64,000 bases of DNA. It comes from Chitinophagaceae bacterium. GTDB lineage: Bacteria > Bacteroidota > Bacteroidia > Chitinophagales > Chitinophagaceae. Where the stretch lies: assembly GCA_020403425.1 (NCBI GenBank), contig JADBXR010000008.1, positions 206,986-270,985 of the forward strand. The letters run 5' to 3'. Below the pieces are notes generated by a model, which did not search any database, was not told where the DNA came from, and saw only the letters and a list, made by a program, of their open reading frames with translations. The position numbers and the translations under genes are program-made. Below are positions 28,167 to 37,829 of the stretch, in pieces (position 1 is the first letter of the stretch; each line of letters begins with the position of its first letter).

Positions 28167-31100
28167 ATGCAATTGTTCAAGAGACTATCACTTTTAGTGA
28201 CAGTACTTCTCTTTTCCATGACAGCTGTCATGGCCCAGGTAACTGGCGGTACCCTGACCGGTACTGTAAAAGACAGTAAGAACCAGCCACTCACCGGAGC
28301 TTCGGTAGAGGCGGTACACGAACCCTCAGGAACCCGGTACAAAACAGTTTCTGTTAATTCCGGTAAATTCAATCTGCCCGCTTTACGTGTAGGCGGACCT
28401 TACAAGATCACCATCACTTATGTTGGTTTGAAGACCGAGACCATTACGGATGTGTATATCCAGTTGGGCGAGCCTTCTGTGGTGGATGTATCCCTGCTGG
28501 ACAACAGCAACCAATTATCAGAAGTAGTGGTAAGCGGTACCCTGAACAGAAAGGGCGCACTGATCTCTAAGGACAGGAAAGGTGCCTCTACCAACATCAA
28601 CTCAAGACTGATCAGCTCCCTGCCTACCATCAGCCGTAACGTTACAGATATCACCCGTCTGGTACCCCAGTCGAATGGTCTGTCGTTTGCTGGTCAGGAC
28701 GCACGTGCCATCAATTTCACACTGGATGGTTCCATTTTCAATAACTCTTTTGGACTGAGCGCACTGAATGGCGGACAAACCAACTCAGCGCCTATCTCAC
28801 TGGATGCGATCCAGGAGATCCAGATCAACGTATCACCTTATAACCTGAAAGATGCGGGTTTTACAGGGGCCAGTATCAATGCTGTAACCAAGAGTGGTAC
28901 CAACAGCCTTCACGGAACTGCCTTCTATAACGTACGTAACGAAGGATATGTAGGAACCAAAGCGGGTGCCGCAGGTAAACAGGATGTGGTCACTACTGCT
29001 TTCGATGTAAAACAATTTGGAGCCAGCCTTGGCGGCGCCATCATCAAGAACAAATTGTTCTACTTCCTGAACTATGAAGCGGAAAGAAGGAACGATGTGG
29101 GTTCTCTTTTCACGGCAGATGCCAGCAACGGTACGCAACCTATCAGCGGAAACACCTCACGTGTAAAAGTTGCCGACCTGGATGCACTGTCAACTTTCCT
29201 GCAAACCAAATTCAATTATGATCCAGGACCATACCAAGGTTATCCTTTTGTGACCAAGAGCGATAAAGCCGTAGTACGTCTCGACTGGAACATCAACGAC
29301 AAACACAAATTGAGCATCAGGGGTAACCTGTTGAAATCAAAGAGGGATGTGGGCGTCAGCAGCAGTAATACGACCAATGGCTCAAGGGGTCCCAATACAA
29401 CCGCCCTGCCATTCGCCAATTCTGCCTATATCATCAACAACAATATCTACAGCATCATCGGCCAGCTGAACAGCCGATTCAGCAACAAGATCAGCAACGA
29501 GATCACTTTTGGCTATACTGCCAACAGGGATTTCAGGGCCGTGAAAGGTGGTAACTTCCCGATGGTGGATATCCAGGATGGAAGTAACCCGCTGACAGCT
29601 ACCCCTACTTCAGGCACTTCCACTGTACCTAGCGCACAGACCAACCAGAGCCTGAACTATATCTCTTTCGGTAACGATCCGTTCACTCCTAACAACCTGT
29701 TGAATACTGATACCTGGCAGTTTAGCGATAACCTGACCATGTATGCCGGTAAACACACGATCTCTGCTGGTGTTTCTTATGAAAGTTTCACTTTCACCAA
29801 TGGTTTCACCCCATTGATCAATGGTGTGTATACATTCAACAGCCTGGCGGATTTCTACACAGCTGCCAATGCTTACCTGGCCAATCCGAATGCTACTTAC
29901 AGCCCGGTATTCATGCGTAACTACCGTGCCAACTTCAGCAACCTGCCCGGTGGAGGCGCATGGCTGGTAACTACCAAGGCCCGCCAGATCGCTGCCTATG
30001 TGCAGGACGAACTGAACCTGGAGCCAAACTTCAACCTTACCTATGGTATCCGCTTTGAAGTGCCTTATTTCTCAGGTTCCGGTTTTACCAATACAGAGGT
30101 TGACAATATGAATTTCATTGACAACAACCTGAATTCTGTAAAACTCAGCACTTCTCAATTACCTAGTGCCAAACTGATGATCAGCCCAAGGGTTGGTTTC
30201 AACTATGACATCAAGGGTGACAAATCCACCCAGTTACGCGGTGGTGTAGGTCTGTTCACAGGCCGTCCTTCTTTCGTGTTCATCAGTAACCAGATGGGTA
30301 ACAATGGTGTGCTGAACGGCGGTGTGAACATCAACAACACAGCTGCCTATCCGTTCAACCCCAATACTCCGGCCAGCTATGCAAGTTTTGCACCTAATCC
30401 AGGTGTACCTGCTTCTTCTTACAACATCGCTGCCACTGAGAGAAGCTTCCGTTTTCCTCAGGTACTGCGTGCCAACTTAGCGGTTGACCAGAAGATCTAC
30501 CAGGACATCGTAGCTACAGGAGAACTGATCTTTACACAGGCACTGTCTACCATCAACTATTACAATGCTAACCTGGTTCCTTCTACCACCACCTTCAACG
30601 GACCGGATAACAGGCCACGTTTTGCAGGGGTAGGTTTATCAGGTACCGCACAGAACAATGCCATCCGTATCAACCCTAAAATCTCTGATGCCACTGTAAT
30701 GGAAAGTGCGCCACTGGCAACTTCCATTGCTGCGACCATCAAGATCGAAAAACCGACCAAATCAAAAGGTCTGGGCTGGATGGTAGCTTATACATTCACC
30801 AGGGCCCGTGATTATATGTCTCCCGGTTCTATCGCATTCAGTTCCTGGACAGCCATCCAGAGCGTTCGCGGTAACAACAGCATCGACATGGCTTTCAGCG
30901 ACAACGAAGTACGTAACCGTGTAATCGGTAACGTTAACTACCGTGTGGAGCTGGGTAAATTCTCTGCCCTGCAGTTCTCATTGTACGGACAGTCTCAGAA
31001 CCAGGGACGTTTCTCTTATACCTACAGCGGTGATATGAACGGTGATGGTGTAAGCGGTAACGACCTGATGTATATTCCTCGTGACCAGAGCGAAATGAAC

Positions 31101-31547
31101 TTCCTGGCATTGTCTGCCTCAGGTTCAGCTCCTGCCGCTACCGTTGCAGATCAGAAGGCCGCATTTGACAACTACATCAGCCAGGATCCTTACCTAAGCA
31201 AGAACCGTGGTAAATATGTTCAGCGTAACGGCGTACTGATGCCTTACCTGGTACGTTTCGACTTTTCAACACAACTGGAACTGTTCAGGAACATTGGAAA
31301 GAACAGACATACCGTACAATTGAGGTTTGACATCTTCAACGTAGGTAACCTCCTGAACCATGCATCAGGCGTAAGCTACTTTGTAAACACATTCAACCCG
31401 CTGGCTTCAGCAGGTGTGGATGCAAATGGCGTACCTGTATTCAGGATGAACCGCGTGAACAACAGCATCAATTATACCACTTACCGCAAGGGAACTGGTA
31501 TCAACGATGTATGGCAAGCTCAGTTCGGCATCCGTTATATCTTCTAA
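28167..31547 (+). CDS. Oar-like TonB-dependent receptor, tandem paralogue
   Basis: The start was moved from 28011 to the ATG at 28167, which gives a signal peptide (MQLFKRLSLLVTVLLFSMTAVMAQ) and 1126 aa. The order is carboxypeptidase-regulatory domain (about 28-110, QPLTGASVEAVHEPSG), plug (about 120-240) and beta-barrel ending FGIRYIF. It resembles the preceding receptor throughout (for example KNKLFYF, FNVGNLLN), so the pair arose by duplication. It has its own terminator and probably its own promoter. Confidence 0.92.
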   Translation: MQLFKRLSLLVTVLLFSMTAVMAQVTGGTLTGTVKDSKNQPLTGASVEAVHEPSGTRYKTVSVNSGKFNLPALRVGGPYKITITYVGLKTETITDVYIQLGEPSVVDVSLLDNSNQLSEVVVSGTLNRKGALISKDRKGASTNINSRLISSLPTISRNVTDITRLVPQSNGLSFAGQDARAINFTLDGSIFNNSFGLSALNGGQTNSAPISLDAIQEIQINVSPYNLKDAGFTGASINAVTKSGTNSLHGTAFYNVRNEGYVGTKAGAAGKQDVVTTAFDVKQFGASLGGAIIKNKLFYFLNYEAERRNDVGSLFTADASNGTQPISGNTSRVKVADLDALSTFLQTKFNYDPGPYQGYPFVTKSDKAVVRLDWNINDKHKLSIRGNLLKSKRDVGVSSSNTTNGSRGPNTTALPFANSAYIINNNIYSIIGQLNSRFSNKISNEITFGYTANRDFRAVKGGNFPMVDIQDGSNPLTATPTSGTSTVPSAQTNQSLNYISFGNDPFTPNNLLNTDTWQFSDNLTMYAGKHTISAGVSYESFTFTNGFTPLINGVYTFNSLADFYTAANAYLANPNATYSPVFMRNYRANFSNLPGGGAWLVTTKARQIAAYVQDELNLEPNFNLTYGIRFEVPYFSGSGFTNTEVDNMNFIDNNLNSVKLSTSQLPSAKLMISPRVGFNYDIKGDKSTQLRGGVGLFTGRPSFVFISNQMGNNGVLNGGVNINNTAAYPFNPNTPASYASFAPNPGVPASSYNIAATERSFRFPQVLRANLAVDQKIYQDIVATGELIFTQALSTINYYNANLVPSTTTFNGPDNRPRFAGVGLSGTAQNNAIRINPKISDATVMESAPLATSIAATIKIEKPTKSKGLGWMVAYTFTRARDYMSPGSIAFSSWTAIQSVRGNNSIDMAFSDNEVRNRVIGNVNYRVELGKFSALQFSLYGQSQNQGRFSYTYSGDMNGDGVSGNDLMYIPRDQSEMNFLALSASGSAPAATVADQKAAFDNYISQDPYLSKNRGKYVQRNGVLMPYLVRFDFSTQLELFRNIGKNRHTVQLRFDIFNVGNLLNHASGVSYFVNTFNPLASAGVDANGVPVFRMNRVNNSINYTTYRKGTGINDVWQAQFGIRYIF

Positions 31548-31563
31548 TTACATGTGATACCAA

Positions 31564-31600
31564 CATAAAAAAACCGGGGAAATTCCCCGGTTTTTTTATG
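31564..31600 (+). terminator. Rho-independent terminator after second receptor
   Basis: CATAAAAAAACCGGGG pairs with CCCCGGTTTTTTTATG around a 5-nt loop. It also lies at the 3' end of the convergent esterase gene, so it may act both ways. Confidence 0.92.
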
Positions 31601-31629
31601 TAATCTATTTAAAAAGTATCAATCTCTGT

Positions 31630-32448
31630 TCATTTGCCCCATCCCCATTTCAGGAATTCCGGGAATGCATTGCGCCAGGTGGTCACATCATGTTTGCCAT
31701 CTTCCAGCTCCAGGTATTCGATATGGGCATCGGTATACCCTTTGGCCTTCAATTCCACGATCAGGTCCAGTGCATCATCGATGGAATCGATGACACCATT
31801 GTTGTTCCTGTCGGCTGTTTCATCCAGTTTGCCGCATTCAATGAATAGCTGGAGCCAGGGGTAAAAACCACCCTTCCGGACCTGCAGATGCATCAGGCGA
31901 TCCAGCTCATCGTCGTATCCGTCTTCGTAAGCTTTTCTTCTCCACCAAAGCGAAGGGCTGAACAAGCCTACTTTATTGAATTCACTGGCATGGTTCCATA
32001 CAATATCCATTGCGCTCAATGCACCCAGCGAGAAACCCGCAAAGGATTTATGTTTGAATGAAGGCGCTTTGCAGGTACGACGGACAAACGGCAGGAGTTC
32101 CTCGAATATGAATTTGGTATACAGTCCTGCTTTGCCCCCCCTCCCTTTGAAGTCGGCCGAGTAAGCCGTCCCGTATTCCATTTTCCTTTCGGCACCGCAG
32201 TGAATACCCACGCAAACTAGAGGCTCGATAGCATCAGAACTGATCAGCGCTTCCAGTATCCCGTGGAAGGACATGGTGCGCAGGTCCTGGCCGTCATTGA
32301 CCAGTAAAAGACCCAACTGATCGATGGGCAGATGGGTTACCGGCAAATAGATATCCACCAGCACATCCCGCTCCAGGTATTCGGAAACAAGGGTGTATTG
32401 TTCAGTGATCACAGAAGCATCTGTGGTTGTTAGGCTGGTCTCAGACAT
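31630..32448 (-). CDS. Fes/YieL-type alpha/beta-hydrolase esterase
   Basis: 272 aa putative esterase (D family). The nucleophile elbow is GFSLGALSA, the oxyanion region is LLVNDGQDL, and the C-terminal His is in LEDGKHDVTTWR. There is no signal peptide, so it is cytoplasmic. It is divergent from the ATP-grasp gene. Together with the ATP-grasp and GCS2-type genes it may form a functional group handling an amide- or ester-linked small molecule; that is inference from proximity. Confidence 0.85.
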   Translation of the reverse strand: MSETSLTTTDASVITEQYTLVSEYLERDVLVDIYLPVTHLPIDQLGLLLVNDGQDLRTMSFHGILEALISSDAIEPLVCVGIHCGAERKMEYGTAYSADFKGRGGKAGLYTKFIFEELLPFVRRTCKAPSFKHKSFAGFSLGALSAMDIVWNHASEFNKVGLFSPSLWWRRKAYEDGYDDELDRLMHLQVRKGGFYPWLQLFIECGKLDETADRNNNGVIDSIDDALDLIVELKAKGYTDAHIEYLELEDGKHDVTTWRNAFPEFLKWGWGK

Positions 32449-32636
32449 GTTTTCAAAAATAACGGAATGGTCACAATTCTCCGTCAGTAAATCTCCACAA
32501 AGCCGTCAATGCCAAGCTATCCCACCACACATCACAGAAAAGATTTATACCTACAGGTTTCTTATTTCAAATCAGTTTCGCTAAATTGACTACGGAACCT
32601 GCGCTGGGAACCCACTCATCCTTCAAACGACTGTAT

Positions 32637-33590
32637 ATGAAAAAGATCGGCATCCTGTTTGGCCAGGAAAGAAGTTTTCCGATGGCTTTTGTGGAAAGAA
32701 TCAACAGTAAGAATGTACCGGGTATCGTTGCAGAGCCCGTGAGGATCGACAAGGTCATGCAGGGGGAAGCGAGCGGCTATTCCGTGATCGTTGACAGGAT
32801 CAGCCAGGATATCCCTTTTTATCGTGCCTACCTGAAAAATGCGGCACTCTGCGGCACCGCAGTGATCAATAATCCTTTCTGGTGGAGCGCCGATGAGAAA
32901 TTCTTCAACAATTGCCTTGCCACCAAGATTGATGTACCCGTTCCCAAAACGGTGATCCTGCCATCGCGCGATCTTCCCCCCGATACTTCTGACCAGTCAT
33001 TCAGCAACCTGGCTTATCCGCTGGACTGGGAAAGCATTTTCAGATACGTGGGTTTCCCCGCCTATATGAAACCTTTTGCCGGCGGTGGCTGGAAGAACGT
33101 GTACAAGCTGACCAGTATGGATGATTTCTTTGAAAAACACAGCGAGACCAACCAACTGGTGATGCTGCTGCAGGAAGAGATCATCTTCGAAGAATATTAC
33201 CGCTGTTATTGCATCGGTGGAAAACATGTCCGCATCATGTCGTACGAACCCCGCAACCCGCATCACCTGCGTTATGTAGCTGATTTCAAGCCTTCGGATG
33301 AACGGCTGAAGCAGATGACGGATATCGTACTACGCATCAACCAATACCTGGGTTACGATTTTAATACCGTAGAACTGGCCGTACGCGATGGCGTTCCTTA
33401 TGCCATTGATTTCTGCAACCCGGCCCCGGATGCGGATATCAAGAGCGTAGGCCAGGAGAACTTTGACTGGGTGGTGGAGACCGCCGCCAATTTCGCCATC
33501 GAAAAAGCGCAGGCACAGGTAGATGGCGCCGATAACCTTACTTGGGGCGAATATGTGAAAAGAAGTGCTGCGGGGAAGAAACTGTATTAG
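32637..33590 (+). CDS. ATP-grasp superfamily enzyme
   Basis: Start moved from the TTG at 32586 to the ATG at 32637 (MKKIGILFGQER), giving 317 aa. The ATP-grasp pattern is visible: VPVPKTVILPSR, PAYMKPFAGGGWKNVYKL (nucleotide-binding Lys and Gly-rich loop), LQEEIIFEEYYRCYCIGG and YAIDFCNPAPDADI (metal-binding acidic/Asn residues). Such enzymes ligate a carboxylate to an amine or thiol through an acylphosphate. Substrate unknown. The next gene, 108 bp away, is a carboxylate-amine ligase, so a small peptide-like product is plausible. Confidence 0.8.
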   Translation: MKKIGILFGQERSFPMAFVERINSKNVPGIVAEPVRIDKVMQGEASGYSVIVDRISQDIPFYRAYLKNAALCGTAVINNPFWWSADEKFFNNCLATKIDVPVPKTVILPSRDLPPDTSDQSFSNLAYPLDWESIFRYVGFPAYMKPFAGGGWKNVYKLTSMDDFFEKHSETNQLVMLLQEEIIFEEYYRCYCIGGKHVRIMSYEPRNPHHLRYVADFKPSDERLKQMTDIVLRINQYLGYDFNTVELAVRDGVPYAIDFCNPAPDADIKSVGQENFDWVVETAANFAIEKAQAQVDGADNLTWGEYVKRSAAGKKLY

Positions 33591-33668
33591 GGAGTTGTCA
33601 GTCGTGAGTGGTGAGTGAGCACATTTCCCTACTTGCGACTGACGATTCACGACTGACGACTCACAGCT
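33591..33668 (+). repeat. Post-stop GAGTG tract with inverted repeats
   Basis: Directly after the TAG of the ATP-grasp gene: GGAGTTGTCAGTCGTGAGTG... Its GTCAGTCGTGA (33597-33607) pairs perfectly with TCACGACTGAC (33647-33657), and further imperfect copies surround both arms. It could form an intercistronic hairpin before the GCS2 gene. Confidence 0.6.
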
Positions 33669-33698
33669 CACAACAACAACATCAAGCAAAGTGCTGTT

Positions 33699-34808
33699 AT
33701 GGGAAATCTGAATTACAAACATTTTACACTGGGCGTTGAAGAGGAGTACATGGTACTGGACCCTCATACACGGGAACTGAAGAGCCATGAACAACGTATC
33801 GTACAGGAGGGCCAGAAGATCCTCAAGGACAAAGTGAAAGCAGAAATGCACCAGGCAGTGGTGGAAGTAGGCACCGATATCTGTTGCAACATAGAAGAAG
33901 CTTTCAAGGATGTGGCCTCCCTGCGGGGCAATATAGCGCAGATAGCCGGGGACCTGGGCTTCCGGATCGGAGCTGCGGGCACACACCCCTTCAGCCACTG
34001 GGAAACACAGCTGATCACCGAACATGCACGCTACAGTGAGATCGTGAACGAACTGCAGGAAGCCGCCCGGAGCAACCTGATTTTCGGACTACATGTGCAC
34101 GTGGGTATGGAAGACCGCAGAATGGCTATCCACATCGCCAATACGGCCCGATATTTCCTGCCGCATGTGTATGCCCTGAGTACCAACTCCCCTTTCTGGG
34201 AAGGCCGGGAAACAGGCTATAAATCGTTCCGCACAAAAGTATTCGACAAATTTCCCCGAACCGGTATACCGGATTATTTCGACAATATAGAAGCCTATGA
34301 GAATTATGTGAACCTGCTGATCAAGACCAACTGTATCGATAATGCCAAGAAGATCTGGTGGGACCTACGGGTGCACCCCTTCTTCAATACCGTTGAGTTC
34401 CGTATCTGCGATGTGCCCATGACCATCAATGAGACCATCGCCATTGCCGCCTTATTCCAGGCCATCTGTGCCAAGATCTATAAACTACGGGGACAGAACC
34501 TGAATTTCATGATCTACCAGCGCTCACTGATCAATGAGAACAAATGGCGGGCCAGCCGATATGGCATCGATGGTACCCTCATTGACTTTGGAAAGGAGAC
34601 CGAGGTGAATACCCGCGCCCTGATCTATGAATTGCTCGATTTTGTGGATGATGTGGTGGATGAGTTGGGAAGCCGTCCCGCCATCGAATACATCTCCCGG
34701 ATCTTCGAGCTTGGCACGGGGGCCGATAGGCAGTTGGCCGTGTACCGGCAAACGGGCAGCCTGGTAAATGTAGTGGACTATATCCAAGAGCAATTCCTGA
34801 CCGTCTAA
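33699..34808 (+). CDS. GCS2/YbdK-type carboxylate-amine ligase
   Basis: 369 aa glutamate-cysteine-ligase-2 family protein (glutamine-synthetase-like fold). Seen are TLGVEEEYMVLD (metal-binding Glu cluster), GLHVHVGMED, WWDLRVHPFFNTVEFRICDVP and an active-site Arg-rich end. YbdK in E. coli has weak gamma-glutamyl-cysteine ligase activity; most homologues have unknown substrates. Pairing with an ATP-grasp enzyme suggests two successive ligations. The transposon inserted 40 bp after its stop, so any following operon member would now be displaced. Confidence 0.88.
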   Translation: MGNLNYKHFTLGVEEEYMVLDPHTRELKSHEQRIVQEGQKILKDKVKAEMHQAVVEVGTDICCNIEEAFKDVASLRGNIAQIAGDLGFRIGAAGTHPFSHWETQLITEHARYSEIVNELQEAARSNLIFGLHVHVGMEDRRMAIHIANTARYFLPHVYALSTNSPFWEGRETGYKSFRTKVFDKFPRTGIPDYFDNIEAYENYVNLLIKTNCIDNAKKIWWDLRVHPFFNTVEFRICDVPMTINETIAIAALFQAICAKIYKLRGQNLNFMIYQRSLINENKWRASRYGIDGTLIDFGKETEVNTRALIYELLDFVDDVVDELGSRPAIEYISRIFELGTGADRQLAVYRQTGSLVNVVDYIQEQFLTV

Positions 34809-34848
34809 TAATCAACGACTTGCATAATAACAGGTCGTATCACATGCT

Positions 34849-34856
34849 ATTTTTTT
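34849..34856. repeat. Target site duplication, left copy
   Basis: ATTTTTTT immediately outside the left inverted repeat, identical to the right copy at 38382-38389. Eight bp is the duplication size typical of IS1595-family elements. Confidence 0.9.
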
Positions 34857-34882
34857 GGCAATGATATACATTTTTACACCAA
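34857..34882 (+). repeat. Left terminal inverted repeat
   Basis: 26 bp beginning GGCAATGATATA and ending TTTACACCAA. It differs from the right end at two positions (13 and 16). Confidence 0.92.
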
Positions 34883-34886
34883 ATTA

Positions 34887-34918
34887 TTTGGAAGTTCAAA
34901 ATAATGAGCATATCTTTA
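34887..34918 (+). promoter_or_regulatory. Transposase promoter
   Basis: A -33 TTTG (34887-34890), 20-bp spacer and TATCTTTA (34911-34918, one mismatch to TAnnTTTG), directly inside the left repeat and 17 bp before the transposase ATG. Spacing fits the Bacteroidota consensus. Confidence 0.6.
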
Positions 34919-34935
34919 CACCATAACCGAAAGAT

Positions 34936-35856
34936 ATGTTTCCCGAATTTAAGAGCATTTTTGATTTACTCAAAGCATTTCCTACCGAACAATCTTGTAT
35001 TGACCATTTAGAAAGGTTAAGCTGGAACGGTGAGCCAGTCTCCCCGTTTGATGCAACCTCTAAGGTATACAAATGTGCAGGTAACAAATACAAGTGTAAG
35101 AACACGGGTAAATACTTCAATGTTCGAACAGGTTCTATCTTTGATAATACCAAAATACCGTTGCAAAAGTGGTTCTTAGCCTTATACGTCTTTTCTTCTC
35201 ATAAGAAGGGTATATCCTCTCACCAGTTGGCTAAAGACATTTCAGTAACCCAAAAATCAGCATGGTTCTTATTGCACCGTTTGCGCTATGCTTTTGACCA
35301 TCCTAATTTTCAGAATACATTGGGTAATATCGTAGAAGTTGATGAATCATTTTTGGGCGGGAAAGCAAAGAATAAGCACACTAACAAAAAGAAAAAAGAT
35401 CCGGTTACGGGTGGTACTTTGCATGAGCAACAACCCATTTTAGGAATGAAAGAAAGGAACGGAAATATAGTAGCAATAGTAGTTCCAAACAGGAATAAAG
35501 AAACAATCCTGCCTCTTATCCGTAATGTAGTTGAACAAGATAGCGTAGTAATGACGGATGAATATACTGCCTATAAGGATTTAAAGACTGATTACAGCCA
35601 CTTCACCGTTAACCATAGCGCAAAGGAATACGTTAATTACATGGCTCATACTAATGGGATTGAGAACTTTTGGAGCCATTTAAAGAGAGGTATTGATGGA
35701 ATTTACCATTGGTGCAGCAAGGAGCATTTACAAAGCTATGTGGACGAGTTTACGCTACGCTTTAATACCCGTGATTATAATACGCAAGGCCGATTTGATT
35801 TAATACTTTCGGCTGTAGCTAACAAGAGATTAACTTACAAAGCCTTAATTAAATAG
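34936..35856 (+). CDS. IS1595-family (ISXO2-like) transposase
   Basis: 306 aa. The N-terminus has the degenerate zinc-ribbon and HTH region typical of the family (YKCAGNKYKCKNTGKYF, then HQLAKDISVTQKSAWFLLHRLR). The ISXO2-like catalytic domain has VEVDESFLGG (Asp136), VMTDEYTAY (Asp208) and NGIENFWSHLKRG (Asn240/Glu243, Lys250). Length and motifs are complete, so the element may still be active. It is preceded by its own promoter and is followed after 1 bp by the KilA-N gene. Confidence 0.95.
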   Translation: MFPEFKSIFDLLKAFPTEQSCIDHLERLSWNGEPVSPFDATSKVYKCAGNKYKCKNTGKYFNVRTGSIFDNTKIPLQKWFLALYVFSSHKKGISSHQLAKDISVTQKSAWFLLHRLRYAFDHPNFQNTLGNIVEVDESFLGGKAKNKHTNKKKKDPVTGGTLHEQQPILGMKERNGNIVAIVVPNRNKETILPLIRNVVEQDSVVMTDEYTAYKDLKTDYSHFTVNHSAKEYVNYMAHTNGIENFWSHLKRGIDGIYHWCSKEHLQSYVDEFTLRFNTRDYNTQGRFDLILSAVANKRLTYKALIK

Positions 35857-35857
35857 T

Positions 35858-36793
35858 ATGAGCAAAATAGAGGTACAGGGAACGATTATAAATATCCTCA
35901 GCTTAAATAATGCAGACTATATTTCGTTGACAAATATGGTTTCTAATCAGGAGGATGGCTCTAAACTAATTGAAAAGTGGCTTACCAATAAGAACACTAT
36001 TGAGTTTTTAGGGATTTGGGAGCAATTAAACAATAAGGCTTTCAATACCCCCGAATTCGGGGGTATTATGAATGAGGCTGGAACTAATAGGTTCTATATG
36101 TCTGTAAAACAATGGGTTGCAAGGACTAATGCAATAGGAATAACAGCAAGAGCGGGTAGTCAAGGCGGCACATTTGCTCACCGGGATATTGCTTTCAACT
36201 TTGGATTATATATCAGTCCGATATTTAATTTGATACTGATAAAAGAGTTTCAAAGGTTAAAAGAAATTGAAAGTAACCAATATGGCGTGGAATGGAATTT
36301 CAAAAGAGTTCTTAGTAAAGCAAATTATCAAATACACACAAACGCTGTTAAAAATTACATTATCCCCAAGGCAGGATATGCACAAGCAAAAGAGTGGTTA
36401 CTATATGCTGACGAAGCCGATATGCTTAACATAGCCATATTTGGCACTACAGCCAAACAATGGCGTGATGCCAACCCTGAAAGAGTATTAAATGGAGAGA
36501 ATATTAGGGATATGGCAAGCATAAACGAATTGGCTATTTTGTCAAATTTAGAGAGCCTAAATTCAATCCTTATCAAAAACGGCTTATCAAAGAAAGACCG
36601 TTTTAAAATACTCCGAGAAACTGTCGTTGACCAAAAGAAAACACTTGATGGGATAGATATGGTAAAGACGTTGAAGAAAGAAAACAGCTCTACCTTTATT
36701 GATTATCAAAAAAAAAGTAACAGCCAGTCGGACTCTACATTTGATATTCACCTAAAGGGGTTATTAAAAGTACCCCCACCAAAAAAAAGCTAA
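35858..36793 (+). CDS. KilA-N domain protein
   Basis: 311 aa. Residues about 15-120 form a KilA-N DNA-binding domain (DYISLTNMV, KNTIEFLGIWEQLNN, GGTFAHRDIAFNFGLYISP). The middle is helical and the tail is basic and proline-containing (LLKVPPPKKS). KilA-N proteins are common in phages and mobile elements; roles are mostly unknown, with a few acting as repressors or toxins. The 1-bp spacing after the transposase means co-transcription. It could control the cargo or be part of a defence function. Confidence 0.9.
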   Translation: MSKIEVQGTIINILSLNNADYISLTNMVSNQEDGSKLIEKWLTNKNTIEFLGIWEQLNNKAFNTPEFGGIMNEAGTNRFYMSVKQWVARTNAIGITARAGSQGGTFAHRDIAFNFGLYISPIFNLILIKEFQRLKEIESNQYGVEWNFKRVLSKANYQIHTNAVKNYIIPKAGYAQAKEWLLYADEADMLNIAIFGTTAKQWRDANPERVLNGENIRDMASINELAILSNLESLNSILIKNGLSKKDRFKILRETVVDQKKTLDGIDMVKTLKKENSSTFIDYQKKSNSQSDSTFDIHLKGLLKVPPPKKS

Positions 36794-36877
36794 AATAATT
36801 AGTAATTTTATTGCTAATTTGCTTAGTGATTAATATCTTGTGCTTATTTATATAACTACAATAACTTTAAAAATAAT

Positions 36878-37822
36878 ATGACCGCTCTACAGATGAGAAA
36901 CGATGCATGGTTAACCTCTCCATTAATACCATCATGGGTAAGAGGCAGGGAAGTAAGTTTTGACCAACATAATACGCCATCAAGTGTTTCAAAATATTGT
37001 TGGGAATCATTTCAAAAAGTATTAAAAGCAGAAAAGAAAAAGATTGATAGTTATAAAATTATTGAACCAAGTGCAGGAACTGGTTCGTTTTATGACTTAC
37101 TGCCAGTTAAAAACAGAATAGGCATAGACATAGAAAGATTTAACGGTTACCATAAGGAGTATATTCAGGCTGATTTTCTCACATGGAATCCTACTCAGAA
37201 AGATCAAAAATATTTAGCTATTGGTAATCCCCCTTTTGGATATAGGGGTTGGCTTGCATTATCTTTCTTAAACCACGCAGCCGAATTTTGCGATTATGTA
37301 GGTTTTATATTACCCATGTCTTTTCAAAGCGAAGGAAAAGGAAGTCCTAAATATAGAGTACCGGGAATGACTTTAATCCACCATGAAATTTTACCTGATG
37401 GTTTATTTATTCAGGCGTCTGGTGATAAAACAGCAGTAAATACGTTATGGCAGATTTGGAAAAAAGGAGATGGGATGAAGTTGCCCGATTATAGTCTTTG
37501 TGATGAATATTTAGAGTTATTTACAGTTGATCAAAGAAAAGAAAGATTGTGCGGAGCGGAAAAAATGAAAGATTGTAAAATATTCCTACAAAGAACTTTT
37601 TATACAGATCCTCCTACCTTAGTAAACGACTTTTCAAAAGTAAAGTATTGTTGTGGGTATGGTTTTATAATTAAAAAAGATAAGAAAATAATCAAAAACC
37701 TATTAATGAACGCCGATTGGGTTAAATATAGTAATTTGGCTACACATAATTGCAGGCATATATCTATGTATCATATAAAGCAGTATTTGTTAGATAATTA
37801 TATATTGAAATCACCCAAATAA
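36878..37822 (+). CDS. DNA N6-adenine methyltransferase
   Basis: 314 aa. SAM-binding motif I is IEPSAGTGSF (residues 62-71), an acidic motif II is IGIDIERF and catalytic motif IV is GNPPFGYRG (NPPF at 117-120), the signature of amino-methyltransferases acting on adenine. Motif order I-IV places target recognition in the C-terminal half. The following gene is separated by only 7 bp and encodes a nuclease candidate, so this is probably the protective half of a restriction-modification pair. AT-rich codon use matches the rest of the transposon, not the chromosome. Confidence 0.88.
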   Translation: MTALQMRNDAWLTSPLIPSWVRGREVSFDQHNTPSSVSKYCWESFQKVLKAEKKKIDSYKIIEPSAGTGSFYDLLPVKNRIGIDIERFNGYHKEYIQADFLTWNPTQKDQKYLAIGNPPFGYRGWLALSFLNHAAEFCDYVGFILPMSFQSEGKGSPKYRVPGMTLIHHEILPDGLFIQASGDKTAVNTLWQIWKKGDGMKLPDYSLCDEYLELFTVDQRKERLCGAEKMKDCKIFLQRTFYTDPPTLVNDFSKVKYCCGYGFIIKKDKKIIKNLLMNADWVKYSNLATHNCRHISMYHIKQYLLDNYILKSPK

Positions 37823-37829
37823 TGTATTG

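Noticed and set aside
33330-34025. 231-codon minus ORF across the ATP-grasp/GCS2 junction
   Set aside because: It crosses two real genes and their repeat-filled gap; no domain.
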